64,000 nt of DNA. It comes from an uncultured Prevotellaceae bacterium (GTDB taxonomy: Bacteria; Bacteroidota; Bacteroidia; Bacteroidales; Bacteroidaceae). Where the stretch lies: positions 1 through 64,000 of the forward strand of contig CAMVOK010000018.1 in the NCBI GenBank assembly GCA_947169115.1, written 5' to 3'. The stretch's first letter is position 1. Every line of letters begins with the position of its first letter. This document shows positions 55,528 to 64,000 of the stretch, in pieces. Below the pieces are notes generated by a model that was not told where the DNA came from, ran no database searches, and saw nothing but the letters and a program-made list of their open reading frames with translations. The translations under genes were made by a program, and so were the position numbers.

Positions 55528-56727
55528 TTATCTTACCCACCAATGGCCGACTATTGTGTAGTCGTCATAGTCGGGAATGTCTTCCTTTATAGCCTTCATA
55601 ACTTCGCTTTTATCCTTTGAACCAGACCATACTTCCATATGATCTTTTAAACCATAAAGTTGTTTCATATACAACTGGGCAGTGGCGGTGGAGGGAGAAG
55701 TCAGATTCTCATCGTGGGCGTATCTTATAGTAAATGTTGATTTGAAGGGGGCCGTTTCAGGGGCATAGGTTATAAAGTTACCATTGGTTACGACCGGGCC
55801 TTCGTCTTTGGGAAATTCATACAGGCATTTCTCGCTTTCGCTCATACGTTTCCAGCGTCTGCCGCTGATAACCTTATCAAGAAATGTCGCCAATGGTAAA
55901 CTGCCTTTGGGTGGTATGGCCTTTACGCGCTGTTTGATATAAGTTTCAGACACGGAACTGCTTGAAGAACTTCCGATGCCGACACCGCCCAGTACTCCAC
56001 CGACAAGGCCTCCCACTCCAAGGGAGCCGCCTACGGAATGACCTTTTGAAATGGTAGTTTGCGTGGCATCGTAATAGGGTTCGCTGTTTCCGTCTGCTGT
56101 TACTCGGAACGTATTTGCCATATCTATATATATGGTATGGTCTGACTTGTTATAGACTTGCACCTCATAATAATCGGTTAGGTAGAATCTGCGGAAAATC
56201 ATACCATTTGTAGCTTGGTTTGTAGCCCCGTCTCTATGACCGCCATAGAACTCCTCGTGAGGTTTCTGCACAAAATGTATCTCTATGTCTTGGTTGGATA
56301 GAGTGGAATTCTCACTAACACCCATAATGAAGCAGCCATGTTTTGCAGTCTTGTCACTTTTCTTGAAGCGTGGACTTATCATATGTTCGCGATTATAGAG
56401 TTGTATAAGTTCGGCGCTTCTCTCATCGGGTTGTGACGTGCTAATCTTATTGGGGGATGATATGTCTGTTACTTTGAGTTCCTCTGACACTTTGGGGGCT
56501 TCAAATGTGTCTTTATCTCCATTTTCGTAGTTGATGGCCATGATTTCTGCCTTCTCTACAGTGTAAGTAGGTCCGTTGAGGTTGTTGAACTTCTTATACT
56601 TGATATCGGTCTTGTTTATCTCTAACACTTTCGAGATTATGGTGCTTCCATCACGCATTACGATGATGTCCTGAGCATGCAGGGCTATAGGAAGTATCAA
56701 GGCTATTAAGAATACTTTTGATTTCAT
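55528..56727 (-). CDS. secreted protein with QDIIVMRDGS-type N-terminal domain
   Basis: A 399-residue exported protein with a signal peptide of 18-19 residues (ALHAQ). The N-terminal domain (about 20-80, DIIVMRDGSTIISKVLEINK then KYKKFNNLNGPTYTVEKAEI) is a common small Bacteroidetes domain of unknown role. The middle has a glycine/serine-rich stretch with GGSLGVGGLVGGVLGGVGIG followed by SSSSSSVS, a flexible or membrane-active linker. The C-terminal part has no recognisable motif. It sits between metA and the M13 peptidase gene without evident co-transcription. Confidence 0.7.
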   Translation of the reverse strand: MKSKVFLIALILPIALHAQDIIVMRDGSTIISKVLEINKTDIKYKKFNNLNGPTYTVEKAEIMAINYENGDKDTFEAPKVSEELKVTDISSPNKISTSQPDERSAELIQLYNREHMISPRFKKSDKTAKHGCFIMGVSENSTLSNQDIEIHFVQKPHEEFYGGHRDGATNQATNGMIFRRFYLTDYYEVQVYNKSDHTIYIDMANTFRVTADGNSEPYYDATQTTISKGHSVGGSLGVGGLVGGVLGGVGIGSSSSSSVSETYIKQRVKAIPPKGSLPLATFLDKVISGRRWKRMSESEKCLYEFPKDEGPVVTNGNFITYAPETAPFKSTFTIRYAHDENLTSPSTATAQLYMKQLYGLKDHMEVWSGSKDKSEVMKAIKEDIPDYDDYTIVGHWWVR

Positions 56728-56775
56728 AATTTTTTTAGTATGTTTCTTAGTTTCTCGATTCTCATATCCACTTCG

Positions 56776-56811
56776 CTCGGTCTTCCCCCTCGGGGGACGG
56801 GAGAGGGGCTA
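56776..56811. repeat. family B palindrome after the M13 peptidase gene
   Basis: CTTCCCCCTCGGGGGACGG and GAGAGGGGC lie directly after the peptidase stop codon, as a short G-rich hairpin that may also affect transcript ends. Confidence 0.65.
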
Positions 56812-58851
56812 TTACCAGATTGTGACTCTCTTTTCCTTTGGTACGAACATGGGGGCTTGCTCGGTGATGCCGAAGGCTTCGTACCAGGCATCGATGTGGG
56901 GCATCTGACCGTTGACGCGCCATTTGCCCAGTTCGTGTGGGTCGCTCTTCACGCGCTTACGGATTTCCTCGTCGCGGATGTTCTGGCCCCAGACGTTGGC
57001 ATAGGCGAGGAAGAAGCGCTGCTCGGGTGTGAATCCATCGATGACGGGTAGGGGATTGTCCTTCGTGGCATTCTTGAAGGCTTGGAAGGCCACCATCAGA
57101 CCACCATGGTCAGCCATATTTTCGCCCAGTGTCAGGCTGCCGTTGGCGTGTAGGCCAGGAAGGACCTCGATATTGTCGTGGAACTCACGCATGACTTGGA
57201 TGCGTTCCGTGAAGCGTGTGCGGTCCTCCTCGCTCCACCACTGGCGCAGGTTACCTTCCTTGTCGTACTGCGAACCTTGGTCGTCGAATCCGTGTGTCAT
57301 CTCGTGACCGATGACAACGCCGATGGCTCCGTAGTTGAAGGCATCGTCGGCCTGCATGTCGAAGAATGGCGGCTGCAGAATGCCGGCAGGGAAGCAAATC
57401 TCGTTGGTGGTGGGGTTGTAGTAGGCGTTGACGGTTTGTGGCGTCATGTACCACTCGTCGCGGTCAACGGGCTTGTTCAGCTTGGTGCGAATCATTTCCT
57501 TAATCTCAAACTCGTTGCAGGCAAGGATGTTGCGGAGGTAGCTGGTACCTATTTCAAGGCTGGAGTAGTCCTTCCACTTGCCGGGGTAGCCGACTTTAAC
57601 GTAGAAGGCATCCAGCTTCTCCTGTGCTACGCGCTTCGTTTCGTCACTCATCCAGTCCTGCACGGCGATGCGCTCGCCCAGTGCCACTTGCAGGTTACGA
57701 ATCAACTTCTCCATGCGTTCCTTGGCTGCGGGTGGGAAGAAACGCTCTACGTAGAGCTGTCCCAGTGCCTCACCCAGTCCGTCCTCGACGCTGGCCACGG
57801 CACGCTTCCAACGTGGACGATCCTCTTGCTTGCCGCTCATAACGGTTCCGTAGAAACCGAAGTTGAGGGCGCGGCTTGCATCGTCGATGTAAGATGATGC
57901 CAAATCTATGGCGTGCCACAGATAGATGTTCTGTAGAGCCTCTGGCGTTTCTTCCTTCAGTACCTTTTCCACTTCGTGGATGGCAAGGGGTTGACCTACG
58001 GAAACCTCCTTCACTCCTTTCATGCCGAGGTTCTGGAAGTAGCCGTCCCAGTCGATGCCGGGGAACTGCTGCTTGAGTTCCTCATACGATATCTTGTTAT
58101 AGTTGGCTTCGGGGTCGCGCAGTTCGGTCATGCTCTTGCTGGCTTTGGCCAGTCGCGTTTCTATGCGCAGGACATCAGCGGCCATCTGTCGGGCATCCAC
58201 ATCACTGAAACCCACGTGCTGAGCCAAGTCGGCGATGTACTTCACGTAGGCCTCACGAATCTTCACGGTCTCGGGGTCGGTATCCACGTAGTAGTCTTTC
58301 TGTCCCAGTGTCAGTCCACCTTGGAAGATGCTTACCAGGTTGTTTTTCGAGTCTTTCTCGTCAGCACCAATGTACATGCCGAAGAGTCCTGGCACCCCCT
58401 GTCGCTGCATACGTGGCCATACGTCGTTGAGCCACTGCTCTGTAACCTCTCGTGAATAGCGGTAGCCGTCGCACAGCAGGAATTCCTCGAAGGCTCCCCA
58501 CCAGTGTTCGTTGAGGTTGACGCTGTCCATGGCCGAGTTGTAGAGGTCGGCAATCTTCTGGGCTACACTGCCTTTCTCGTTCTTCTGAGCGGCCACGCTG
58601 TCGATGAGTTCGCGTAGTCGCTTGTTGTTGTCCTCCTGGAGGATGTCGAACGAGCCATATCGGCTGTACTCTGCCGTCAGCGGATGAGCCACCTGCCATC
58701 CGTGGGTTGCATACTCGTAGAAGTCGGTTCCGGGCAGGAATGTAGTGTCCAAGTTTGCGAGATTGATGCCCGATGACAACTGTTTGTTGTCCATCTTGCA
58801 TCCGGCGGCCATGACTGCCGCAAGCGTCACTATTGTCATAATCTTTTTCAT
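56812..58851 (-). CDS. M13 family metallopeptidase (neprilysin/PepO-like), lipoprotein
   Basis: A 679-residue zinc endopeptidase that cuts small peptides. The leader ends MAAGCKMD, a lipoprotein motif with Cys18. The family N-terminal lobe covers about 35-440. The zinc site is His516-Glu517-Met-Thr-His520 in GHEMTHGFDDQGSQYD, with Glu in LGENMADHGGL as third ligand. The C-terminus SDPHELGKWRVNGQMPHIDA and the final VTIW are conserved. It is expressed from a region with three tandem copies of the same promoter. Close to a divergent AraC regulator, which may influence it. Confidence 0.93.
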   Translation of the reverse strand: MKKIMTIVTLAAVMAAGCKMDNKQLSSGINLANLDTTFLPGTDFYEYATHGWQVAHPLTAEYSRYGSFDILQEDNNKRLRELIDSVAAQKNEKGSVAQKIADLYNSAMDSVNLNEHWWGAFEEFLLCDGYRYSREVTEQWLNDVWPRMQRQGVPGLFGMYIGADEKDSKNNLVSIFQGGLTLGQKDYYVDTDPETVKIREAYVKYIADLAQHVGFSDVDARQMAADVLRIETRLAKASKSMTELRDPEANYNKISYEELKQQFPGIDWDGYFQNLGMKGVKEVSVGQPLAIHEVEKVLKEETPEALQNIYLWHAIDLASSYIDDASRALNFGFYGTVMSGKQEDRPRWKRAVASVEDGLGEALGQLYVERFFPPAAKERMEKLIRNLQVALGERIAVQDWMSDETKRVAQEKLDAFYVKVGYPGKWKDYSSLEIGTSYLRNILACNEFEIKEMIRTKLNKPVDRDEWYMTPQTVNAYYNPTTNEICFPAGILQPPFFDMQADDAFNYGAIGVVIGHEMTHGFDDQGSQYDKEGNLRQWWSEEDRTRFTERIQVMREFHDNIEVLPGLHANGSLTLGENMADHGGLMVAFQAFKNATKDNPLPVIDGFTPEQRFFLAYANVWGQNIRDEEIRKRVKSDPHELGKWRVNGQMPHIDAWYEAFGITEQAPMFVPKEKRVTIW

Positions 58852-58880
58852 ATCTTATTTATATTTATACAAATTGTTTG

Positions 58881-59065
58881 CAAAAATACGATTAAGTGAG
58901 CGAAATCGCAAATTTACTTGCAGATTTCCGAATGAAAGTATCTTCGACGCAGTCAAAAATACGATTAAGTGAGCGAAATCGCAAATTTACTTGCAGATTT
59001 CCGAATGAAAGTATCTTCGACGTAGTCAAAATTACGATTAAGTGAGCGTAAATGCAAATTTATTT
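58881..59065 (-). promoter_or_regulatory. three tandem promoters in a 73-bp direct repeat
   Basis: Unit starts are 58881, 58954 and 59027 (73-bp period; third unit partial). Each carries, on the minus strand, a -7 box (TATTTTTG, TATTTTTG, TAATTTTG) and a -33 TTTG exactly 20 bp away (58912-58909, 58985-58982, 59058-59055). All point to the M13 peptidase gene. Units 1 and 2 differ at one or two bases. The AraC gene starts 27-34 bp after the third unit. Confidence 0.85.
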
Positions 59066-59091
59066 GTAATTTAGTCGCCAAATACGAGACA

Positions 59092-59949
59092 ATGAAAATA
59101 CCTATAGAGTCGCTGAACCTGCAAGTTCTGAATGTTGGACTGGCCTATCACAATGCCGACTGGAACTGGAAAGACGTGAGTTCACCCTTTACTCGCATCT
59201 ATTTCGTGAAGGAGGGAGAAGCTACGTTGCATCTGCCTGAAACAAGTGTCAGACTACGTCCCGGATATCTGTATATTGTGCCGGCATACACTACTCATTC
59301 CTACGAATGTGAGGGAAATTTCGTTCACTATTACCTGCATGTCTTTGAGGGATTCAAGAACGAAGTAAACATTCTGGAGATGTATGACCTTCCGACAGAG
59401 GTAATTGCCAGCGAAGATGATGAGCGCATACTGCAAAGAATGTGTGAGGAGTTGCCACAGATGAAATTGCCTTCCAGTAATCCCAGTGCCTACGATAATA
59501 CGACAAGGTTTTCGGACTATGTGAGACGTTACCACGATATGCCTCTGTGGCAGCGAATGGCTTTGCGTGGTAACACCTTACTGTTGCTGTCGAGATTTAT
59601 GCGTGAGGCCGTGCCACATGTTTGGACCAACGACGACCGTATTAAAAAGGTGCTGGACTTTATACACAAAAACATCGACCAGCCTATCACTATTGATAAA
59701 CTGGCCGATGTGGCTTGTCTTACTAAGGCTTACCTTATCCGTCTGTTCCAGCGCGAATTTGGGACTTCGCCTCTACAATATATCAATGTCAAGAAGGTGG
59801 AGCGTGCCCAACTGCTGCTTTACACCACCGATATGCCTGTAAAGGAGGTGGCATACGCCTTGGGATTTGCCGACCACAGTTATTTCATCAGAATGTTCCG
59901 CAAACAGAGTGGCATTACCCCTCAGCTTTATCGTACACGGATGCGATAA
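59092..59949 (+). CDS. AraC family transcriptional regulator
   Basis: A 285-residue regulator with an N-terminal cupin-like ligand domain (FTRIYFVKEGEATLHLPETS, GYLYIVPAYTTHSYECEG) and a C-terminal double helix-turn-helix (about 187-285: IHKNIDQPITIDKLADVACL, then KEVAYALGFADHSYFIRMFR and KQSGITPQLYR). Ligands in this group are sugars or other small molecules. It is convergent with the giant GH29 gene (1 bp between stop codons) and divergent from the M13 gene. Which one it controls is unknown; sugar-related control of GH29 is plausible. Confidence 0.9.
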   Translation: MKIPIESLNLQVLNVGLAYHNADWNWKDVSSPFTRIYFVKEGEATLHLPETSVRLRPGYLYIVPAYTTHSYECEGNFVHYYLHVFEGFKNEVNILEMYDLPTEVIASEDDERILQRMCEELPQMKLPSSNPSAYDNTTRFSDYVRRYHDMPLWQRMALRGNTLLLLSRFMREAVPHVWTNDDRIKKVLDFIHKNIDQPITIDKLADVACLTKAYLIRLFQREFGTSPLQYINVKKVERAQLLLYTTDMPVKEVAYALGFADHSYFIRMFRKQSGITPQLYRTRMR

Positions 59950-59950
59950 C

Positions 59951-62900
59951 TCACTTCATCATCTTGCGAATCTTGCCATCGCGCACTTCAATGTAGAAGC
60001 CGCGGTCGGGAGTCTCTTGCAAACGCTGTCCTCCGAGATTGTATATTTTTTGCGCAGAGCGAATGGTTGTATTCGTTATGCTTCCGATAGATGTACTGTT
60101 TTCGTCTCCACCAAGGTATTCGAGGGTGAAGTGGTCGAACTTGCAGTCGTTGCTCTGGTAGCTTTTAAGCTCTACGCCTAAAGTCAGCAGTCCGTCGGTG
60201 ATTTCTGTGGTTACACTAACGGCTCCATTGCCTACTACTGTTGTCATGTCCGCCTTGTCGCTATTGGCAAACAGCCAGGCTCCCCTGTGGATAACACCGC
60301 TTCCGGTGAGAATGGACAGGCGATACTTTCCGACTGGCAGACCTGATATTTGCTGCGAGAGTGAACGGTCTGAGAGATTGCCGCTGCCCTGCCATTTGTT
60401 GAAATAGCTGCTTCCTACTTTGTTGGGAAGAAAGCTCGAATATTCACACTCGAAGGCATCGTCCTGCGAAAGTGTCCAACCTACTGGTTGCTTGGCGTGA
60501 AAGTTGTTATAACGTGTGCCGTCGGCGTTAGTGATGACATAGGAGATGTCGATGGGATTATTCTCTGATGCCTTGTCGATGTTCTCTACTGCTGCAACAT
60601 AGTTGCCACGAAGAATGGAATAAATGTCGTAATGTCCGGCACGCTCGGAGGGGACGTTACCGGCAATCTCGTCGGTGTTGTCCCAGCGTCCCAGATACTG
60701 TCCGCCCTTGTTGTTGGTAAGAGTCCAGTAGCCATCGGGCAGATATGCCGGTCTTACATAGGCACGGTCAGTCCAACCTTCACCGTTGTTCTCAGTACGA
60801 TAGTTCCAAGTGGTGTTGTCGTTCGACTGCAGGCAGATGTCGGGGTTGCCGGCATTGGTGATGACGAGACTTGATACTTTATTGCCTTTTGCTCCGGAAT
60901 AGTTGTTGCTGTCGAAGGCATCGAAGGTCCACAAAGCATCCTTGCTGCCTTCGGGATAGACTTCGGCTTCGTACCACATTGTCTTGTAGGCTGCGCCCTG
61001 ATTGCTGCCTGTGCCAAGTACAAGTCCGTTGTCGGTTTCATGGTCGTATATGGCAAAGAAATACTGACTCACGTCTTCGGGCAGTGCCTGAACCTTCTGC
61101 CAACCATTGGCTTCGGGATGACGTTCGCCAACTTCCTTCGGAGTGTAGAGGCATACCTGTTCGGCACGAAACTCCTGAGTGGCAGAACCGTTTAGCAGGT
61201 TGGCTTGGAAACCGATGTACACTTCCGTTTCTTCGGTAAGCTGAAAATAGAGGCCTTGAATTTTCAGGTCGTTGGTACACTGATTGATGTTGTAGTATGC
61301 AATGCTTTGCTCTGGTATATCGGCAGTGGTGCAAAGGGCTTTGCTTACAAACATATAGGCTTGCTCGCTCAACTGATAAGCCGCGTTGTAGGCTGCACCG
61401 AAATAGTATTTGCCGGCTGGCATGGTAACCTTGCGGTAGATGCGGGCATTGGTGAGGTCGCCAGTAGTATTCTTCGATGCATCGTTCCATACGCCCAGCA
61501 TCAGAGCCTCTTTACCTGAATATTTGTCGAGTCCCTGCTTCGTGCCGTCACCTCCATTGGGAATGTTGAAGCTCTCCACGGTCCAGTTGGCCGGTTTGCC
61601 AAAGCGGTAGCTGCCACCAGCAGAACGGGTGAAACCGCTGCCCTCAATGAGGTACTTCGTAGTAAGGTTCTCTTCAATAACTCCGCTGAAAGAGCCACCT
61701 TTATTTACTCCATCGTTGAGGAATGAGCGATAGACTACAGCAAGGGCTTCGCGAGCTTTGTCGCAAGTCTCGTCACTGGCATTCGATGCCACAGTCTTGG
61801 CATTGGCAACAGCCTCTTGCAACTGCACCACCTTGGCAGGATTGATTTTACCGGTGTTGTATTCCACTGCACTGAGGGCTGCTTCGTTGGCAGTCGCTTC
61901 CACATCGTTAATGAAATCCTGCAGTTTCTCATAGGCCGAACGGTTGTCGGCTTTGAAGGTTACGCGGAACACGGGAGCAATGGAGTTGGGCTTCGTACTT
62001 GGCACTTTCACGGTGAGTCCCTTGGCGTTGTGGGTAAATTCTACTTCACCAGTTCCCAATAGTTCTACTTTCTCTACCTCGCCGCTGTATGAGGCTTCGG
62101 CAATGGAGAAGGCCTTGAAGGTGAAGTCGCCAGCTGCAGGCCAGCGCATGATAGTGGCATAGACGGTGTCGTTTCGTTCAACGTATCGCACGTCCTTGTT
62201 GGAATAGTTGTTACTCTCGTTGAAACCCTGAGCACTCAGAGGATTGGCAGCCTCTGCCAAAGGACCTTCGCCGAAGGTCTTCCATACACGAGTTCCGTAG
62301 ATACTTTCGCTGTTGATATCCATCCACGCCTTGATGCCTGCAAGTACGTTACGCTCTTTCTGGTCGATGGTCCCATTGCCGCGAACTGGTACTGAGAGCA
62401 ATAGATTACCATTCTTGGAAACGATATCTATGAGCATGGATATGACTTGCTCGGCGCTCTTGTAATTGGTGTTGTTGATGTTGTAGTGCCAGTCGCCAAT
62501 GCAGGTGCAGGTCTGCCAGTACTTTGTCTGGGGACGGTCGGGGATGCCGCGCTCAACGTCCCAGAGAAGAGCCTCTTTCTGCGATTCGTCGAGAATCTTA
62601 CCCATCGTCACTACCTGCTGCTTACCGTCATGGGCCTGTGCACTCTTGTTGTAGTAGTGTGTCAGGATGTTTAGGCCAATCGATTCGTCGCAACCGTAGA
62701 ATGGCAGCACCGTATCGTCGAAATAGAGCATATCGGGCTGATAGTCGTTGATGCACTGCAGTACTCGGTTCTGGAACTTCTGCTTGTATGCCTGAGATGG
62801 CTGACTGGCACCGCTGCCCCAAGCCCACTGGCTGTGGATGGTGCCACTGTTCTCCCAACCCGTAGAGTGGGTGTGGTTCTGGGCATAGAGTTCCTGTGGG

Positions 62901-63535
62901 TCATAGCCTTCCCACCATTTTCCTGTGCCGTCGGCCTTTGTCAGGTTGCCGTCGAACGACTGTGAGGGTTCCAGCCAAGTCCAGGCATGACTGGCGTGCA
63001 TGGATACGCCGAGGGGTAGTCCGTTTGCCTTACAGGCATCGCTCCAACCCTTCACAATGTCGCGTTTGGGACCGATGTTTACCGAGTTCCATTCCTGATA
63101 AGGTGAGTCCCAAAGGTCGAAGTTGTCGTGGTGGTTACCCAAGGTCATGAAGTAGCGGGCACCTACACTCTTGTAGAGAGCCACCAACTCGTCGGGATTC
63201 CACTGATCGGCTTTCCAGTCGTGACAGAGTTCCTTCAGTCCGTATTCATTGGGATTGCCGAAATGCTGTACGTGGTAGTTGTACTGACCAGAACCCTGAT
63301 AATACATAAAGCGAGCATACCAGTCGCCATCCTCGGCTTGGCACTGGGGACCCCAATGAGCCCAGATGCCAAATTTCGCATTCTTGAACCACTCGGGACA
63401 CTCCCATTGGGTCATGCTTTCCCATGTAGGACTAAAAGGACCATCTTGTTCAACTGCTACATCGCTCTTCTGAGCATTAATTGTCGTTGTAACCATAACA
63501 AGCAGCACCGAAAACATGAATCTTTTTACATTCAT
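59951..63535 (-). CDS. multidomain alpha-L-fucosidase, GH29, with sorting tail
   Basis: A very large secreted fucosidase of 1194 residues. A signal peptide covers 1-22. The GH29 barrel (about 30-420) contains KFGIWAHWGPQCQ, GNHHDNFDLWDS and the likely nucleophile Asp273 in DMLYFDDTVLPFYG, then KNGNLLLSVPVRGNGTIDQ. A C-terminal beta-domain follows to about 525. Helical FIVAR-like sequence lies near 530-610 (LQEAVANAKTVASNASDETC), and two or more beta-sandwich binding modules lie at about 630-800 and 1020-1160. The end KIYNLGGQRLQETPDRGFYI then EVRDGKIRKMMK is a sorting-like tail. The long accessory part suggests surface attachment to glycans. Minus-strand TAACTTTG is at 63580-63573. Confidence 0.92.
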   Translation of the reverse strand: MNVKRFMFSVLLVMVTTTINAQKSDVAVEQDGPFSPTWESMTQWECPEWFKNAKFGIWAHWGPQCQAEDGDWYARFMYYQGSGQYNYHVQHFGNPNEYGLKELCHDWKADQWNPDELVALYKSVGARYFMTLGNHHDNFDLWDSPYQEWNSVNIGPKRDIVKGWSDACKANGLPLGVSMHASHAWTWLEPSQSFDGNLTKADGTGKWWEGYDPQELYAQNHTHSTGWENSGTIHSQWAWGSGASQPSQAYKQKFQNRVLQCINDYQPDMLYFDDTVLPFYGCDESIGLNILTHYYNKSAQAHDGKQQVVTMGKILDESQKEALLWDVERGIPDRPQTKYWQTCTCIGDWHYNINNTNYKSAEQVISMLIDIVSKNGNLLLSVPVRGNGTIDQKERNVLAGIKAWMDINSESIYGTRVWKTFGEGPLAEAANPLSAQGFNESNNYSNKDVRYVERNDTVYATIMRWPAAGDFTFKAFSIAEASYSGEVEKVELLGTGEVEFTHNAKGLTVKVPSTKPNSIAPVFRVTFKADNRSAYEKLQDFINDVEATANEAALSAVEYNTGKINPAKVVQLQEAVANAKTVASNASDETCDKAREALAVVYRSFLNDGVNKGGSFSGVIEENLTTKYLIEGSGFTRSAGGSYRFGKPANWTVESFNIPNGGDGTKQGLDKYSGKEALMLGVWNDASKNTTGDLTNARIYRKVTMPAGKYYFGAAYNAAYQLSEQAYMFVSKALCTTADIPEQSIAYYNINQCTNDLKIQGLYFQLTEETEVYIGFQANLLNGSATQEFRAEQVCLYTPKEVGERHPEANGWQKVQALPEDVSQYFFAIYDHETDNGLVLGTGSNQGAAYKTMWYEAEVYPEGSKDALWTFDAFDSNNYSGAKGNKVSSLVITNAGNPDICLQSNDNTTWNYRTENNGEGWTDRAYVRPAYLPDGYWTLTNNKGGQYLGRWDNTDEIAGNVPSERAGHYDIYSILRGNYVAAVENIDKASENNPIDISYVITNADGTRYNNFHAKQPVGWTLSQDDAFECEYSSFLPNKVGSSYFNKWQGSGNLSDRSLSQQISGLPVGKYRLSILTGSGVIHRGAWLFANSDKADMTTVVGNGAVSVTTEITDGLLTLGVELKSYQSNDCKFDHFTLEYLGGDENSTSIGSITNTTIRSAQKIYNLGGQRLQETPDRGFYIEVRDGKIRKMMK

Positions 63536-63572
63536 AATGTTATAGTAATGATTAATTAGTGTTTTCTGGCTG

Positions 63573-63608
63573 CAAAGTTACGTATTATTCTCTTCTTCCC
63601 ATTTCAAA
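63573..63608 (-). promoter_or_regulatory. possible promoter of the giant GH29
   Basis: TAACTTTG (63580-63573, minus), with TTTG at 63608-63605 (24 bp spacer, longer than optimal). Confidence 0.4.
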
Positions 63609-63710
63609 TTATTACACATCAATAGGACATTGTTGGCTTTTGTTGGGAAAGGCAAAGTCCGAATAATATATATATAATTATATGTATTCGTATCACCAAA
63701 GCCCGAAGGG

Positions 63711-63862
63711 CTGATAAGACTACAGGCAGGGGTAACCCCCCTGCTAAGATGTATGCCGTAGGCAAACCCCGAAGGGGTGGCAGAACTGTCTGTCGCCCAT
63801 TCTGGGCTAACGTTACGGCTCTTTTTAGCAGGGGTTTTACCCCTGCCTGTAATCTGTTGCCC
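63711..63862. repeat. large palindromic intergenic element
   Basis: ACAGGCAGGGGTAACCCCCC (63722-63741) and TTAGCAGGGGTTTTACCCCT (63827-63846) are arms of an imperfect inverted repeat. The middle contains CCCGAAGGGGTGGCAG and CCCATTCTGGGC modules, the latter repeated at about 63860. It looks like a third palindromic family, distinct from A and B, and I recall similar modules as common between genes in Bacteroidales. Confidence 0.72.
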
Positions 63863-63964
63863 ATTCTGGGCCTTGATGGTACGATTGCGTATTTCACGTT
63901 ATGTTAGGTATAATGGGTCATATTCGTTTATGGACGGACGATAAGTTTCTTTCCCTGATGGAGG

Positions 63965-64000
63965 TATATCCCCTTCGGGAGAGGGGAGGAGTCGGGGAGC
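63965..64000. repeat. family B palindrome at the window edge
   Basis: TATATCCCCTTCGGGAGAGG and GGAGGAGTCGGGGAGC run to the last base of the window, so the right end is not seen. Confidence 0.65.

Noticed and set aside
58881..59065. CRISPR-like array from the 73-bp repeats
   Set aside because: Units are direct tandem copies without spacers and contain promoter boxes; no cas genes are near.
63619..63897. Minus-strand open frame of 92 codons at the right edge
   Set aside because: It lies across the large palindromic element; the open frame comes from the repeat arms.

Overview
The window reads as chromosome from a Bacteroidales bacterium, most likely a Prevotella-type gut or oral commensal. 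Supporting signs are: promoters of the Bacteroidetes type (TTTG, 19-21 bp, TAnnTTTG) in front of many genes; a BspA-type leucine-rich-repeat protein; a NigD-like lipoprotein; short C-terminal tails ending in GIYIV..KKVIVR on secreted proteins; efp next to rpmH; and many secreted glycosidases. No rRNA, tRNA, CRISPR array or integrase was seen.

Layout. 1-5.7 kb: truncated BspA-like gene, a long spacer with an 11-copy ACTC microsatellite, then a fucosidase (GH29) and a secreted GEVED-type protein. 5.9-8.7 kb: mnmA, divergent from a second GH29. 8.7-18.4 kb: a long minus-strand run (PASTA protein, rluD, DUF4143 ATPase, ddl, acyltransferase, NigD-like, cutC, transglutaminase). 18.5-24.2 kb: rpmH/efp divergent pair, glycosyltransferase, radC, DUF59 protein, lpxH-like, tcdA-like, creatininase-like. 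24.3-36.2 kb: FAD dehydrogenase, SPFH/DUF4177/ribbon-helix-helix operon, GH16, RND efflux pair, radA, three small Bacteroidales genes. 36.3-46.7 kb: GH51 arabinofuranosidase plus macro-like gene, a PspC/PadR/PspC/outer-membrane group, a DUF389 protein, then a decayed second copy of the GH51/macro-like pair. 46.7-64 kb: CDF transporter, a RAYT-like HUH transposase with an unusual C-terminal half, a HExxH metalloprotease, a U32 peptidase, metA, an M13 peptidase behind three tandem promoters, an AraC regulator and a third, very large GH29 protein.

The main discovery candidate is pervasive invasion of coding sequence by palindromic repeats. One family (A) has arms of 7-bp tandem units around a conserved core (GAGGATAC ... 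AATACATTTCTTG). It sits in frame inside mnmA (twice), ddl, radA, an acyltransferase and an FAD dehydrogenase, always in the same orientation relative to the gene. A second family (B) of G-rich palindromes lies in frame in at least seven genes. Because 7 is not a multiple of 3, a heptamer array reads the same heptapeptide in all three frames, which would let it enter a gene in any phase. Two nearly identical copies of a gene pair differ completely in the heptamer spacer between them, suggesting the arrays turn over quickly. A RAYT-like HUH transposase in the same window, carrying its own perfect palindrome, is a candidate mobiliser, but that link is inference only.
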